From the NCBI GenBank assembly GCA_019096065.1, contig JAGUCH010000002.1:10614501-10678500 (forward strand): a stretch of 64,000 bases of DNA, written 5' to 3'. Shown here piece by piece: positions 62,538 through 64,000 of this stretch; the first letter of the stretch is position 1, and the number at the start of each line of letters is the position of its first letter. Position numbers and translations under genes: made by a program. The DNA is from Paracyclopina nana. Its lineage: Eukaryota; Arthropoda; Copepoda; Cyclopoida; Cyclopettidae. A model generated the notes under the pieces. That model searched no databases, was not told where the DNA came from, and saw nothing but the letters and a program-made list of their open reading frames with translations.

Positions 62538-63968
62538 ATGTCTTTCGACGAAGGTGTCAAAGAGTATTTGAGAAGTCTTCAGGCCAGCATCGAGTCTCAA
62601 GAGTCCACAATCTCCGGATTGCGAGCAAAAAACAAAAGACTCGAGGAGAAGTTGAGCTCCGCCGAATCGTTTAATGAGGAGTTGCGCGTCAAGGTGGATG
62701 AGTTGAACAAAGAAGTTTCACGGCTGAAATCTGAGCTGAAAGTCACCAATAGATCAATTGCAAGAGAGTCGTTGACTGAGGAAGTGACAAGGGCGGCCGA
62801 CGAGGTAGTGCACGAGCAATTCCTACAAGGCTTGGTGTACGAGAAGACCTCTGGTCTCTATTACGACTTCAAAACTGGCCTTTACTACGATGCGAGTAAG
62901 CGCATGTACTATGATGGCGAAAGGGGCACTTACTTGGTGTACAACGAGGCCACGCAACAATATGACCCGGAGGTGACTTCGTCTACGGACGAGCCGTTGT
63001 CGGAGGGCGAGGTGTCATCGCCGTCTCCTCCTCCTGCCTGTCCCGAGCCCCAGAAGCGGGCCGGGAAGGACAGCCGTCGCGGTAGGGCGGAGGAGAAAAA
63101 GCGGCGCAAGCTAGAAATGAAAATCCCGTGCATTCGGTTAGTGGTCCACTCCGTCTCCAACGAGGCGGAGGAGACCGTTCAAGTTGGCACCCTATTCATT
63201 GTGACGTGCAAAGGTGCCACCATCGGACGAGAGGGCAACCACGATGTGCTCCTCGACGACGTTGCCTGCTCCAAGTGCCATGGCAAAATCGAGTTTGACG
63301 AGTACGATTGCAAGTACTACGTGACAGATCTAGGCAGCCAAAACGGAACGTTTGTCGATGGCAAACGATTGAGCGAGGCAAAGAGGGAGAGCTTGCCCCA
63401 AGAAATAGGCCACGGCTCACTGCTTCGCATTGGTACGACGCAAATGATTTGCCACATCCACCCGGGAAGCGAGACGTGCTACAAGTGCGAGCCTGGCGTC
63501 ATCATTGCAGCTCGCCCCAAGCACAACTCTGTTCCGCCCAAAAAGGAACGCGAGGAGAAGAGGAAGTCGGAGCTCAAGCAACTTCGAAAAAAGTATGGCA
63601 TCGGTTCGACGGTTGACAGCGATGATCAGCCACTCAAAGGAAACTACACTGATCGCGCTGAGGATCGCAGAAAAACGAAAGGCTCCGACAATCCTTACGA
63701 AAAGACGGCCGTTTCGTCCACTGATCAGGCAATTCATAAAGGAAATAAGGGCTTCAAAATGCTCGAAAAAATGGGCTGGAAGGATGGCGACGGGCTAGGA
63801 AAGGACAACTTGGGCAGAGTGGAACCTGTCAACGTAGAGCAACGTGCAGAAAGGTCTGGCCTAGGCGTCAATTTCATGCTGCCTCCTGTGCCCAATGCAC
63901 TTCTGGCCAAAGCGCAAGTCCTGAAAAAAACTCAAGAACGATTTCAGCAGCTTAGAAGTCCAGACTGA
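62538..63968 (+). CDS. AGGF1: AGGF1-like OCRE, FHA and G-patch protein
   Basis: Intronless ORF; from the ATG at 62538 it gives 476 residues (vertebrate AGGF1 is ~714). A coiled coil (~8-80) is followed by the OCRE aromatic repeats (YEKTSGLYYDFKTGLYYDAS, RMYYDGERGTYLVYN), a Ser/Pro/Arg-rich link, an FHA domain (GATIGREGNHDVLLDD... SQNGTFVDGKRL), and a G-patch (FKMLEKMGWKDGDGLGKD... ERSGLGVNF). This domain order is specific to AGGF1. In animals it is linked to splicing and angiogenic signalling. The stop is 32 bp before the end of the window. Confidence 0.93.
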   Translation: MSFDEGVKEYLRSLQASIESQESTISGLRAKNKRLEEKLSSAESFNEELRVKVDELNKEVSRLKSELKVTNRSIARESLTEEVTRAADEVVHEQFLQGLVYEKTSGLYYDFKTGLYYDASKRMYYDGERGTYLVYNEATQQYDPEVTSSTDEPLSEGEVSSPSPPPACPEPQKRAGKDSRRGRAEEKKRRKLEMKIPCIRLVVHSVSNEAEETVQVGTLFIVTCKGATIGREGNHDVLLDDVACSKCHGKIEFDEYDCKYYVTDLGSQNGTFVDGKRLSEAKRESLPQEIGHGSLLRIGTTQMICHIHPGSETCYKCEPGVIIAARPKHNSVPPKKEREEKRKSELKQLRKKYGIGSTVDSDDQPLKGNYTDRAEDRRKTKGSDNPYEKTAVSSTDQAIHKGNKGFKMLEKMGWKDGDGLGKDNLGRVEPVNVEQRAERSGLGVNFMLPPVPNALLAKAQVLKKTQERFQQLRSPD

Positions 63969-64000
63969 TGGCACATGCCAGCGGAATCCCAGCCAAAGGA

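Overview
The window is animal nuclear DNA from an invertebrate, most likely an arthropod; I cannot name the species. Reasons: animal-specific genes (Flamingo/CELSR, iRhom, IkB, failed axon connections), mostly short introns of about 45-240 bp, close and often divergent gene packing, and BEL/Pao and CACTA-type transposons. About half of the window is mobile DNA.

1-3825 holds the 3' end of a Flamingo/CELSR adhesion GPCR gene (+). 3826-12931 is repeat-rich: a minisatellite, dispersed repeats, and a decayed minus-strand transposon gene in which a DDE transposase runs through splice-compatible exons into a ubiquitin-specific-protease-like (USP-like) domain. 12932-23693 is one 10.76-kb CACTA-like DNA transposon bounded by CCCCACCAGAAT inverted repeats and TA. 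It has a nine-exon minus-strand gene, a two-exon transposase gene whose short isoform would end in the prenylation-type tail CSIM, and a second gene with the same CSIM tail.

23989-28028 is a compact block: KIN17 (-), iRhom (+), the 25-residue ribosomal protein gene RPL41 (-), and the first exon of BCD1/ZNHIT6 (+). The rest of BCD1 lies 18.2 kb downstream at 46213-46737. A young full-length BEL/Pao retrotransposon (29507-44004; the two 616-bp LTRs look identical) sits in that intron in the sense direction. It has a 2976-codon gag-pol and an extra 1415-codon zinc-knuckle ORF that starts on an ATGA overlap with the gag-pol stop.

46998-63968 is mostly host genes: failed axon connections (+), POLR1C (-), TSR1 (-), PSMA4 (+), a solo LTR, ARL16 (-), an IkB-like ankyrin gene (-), a THAP-like zinc-finger gene (+), CCT5 (-) and AGGF1 (+). 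Several serve ribosome production or proteostasis (TSR1, POLR1C, BCD1, RPL41, CCT5, PSMA4). Divergent pairs share promoters of roughly 170-480 bp. Two same-strand pairs are very close: TSR1-POLR1C (68 bp) and IkB-ARL16 (83 bp).

Exon limits were set by hand from GT/AG sites and checked by adding up codon phases. No database search was possible, so family names rest on recognised motifs.
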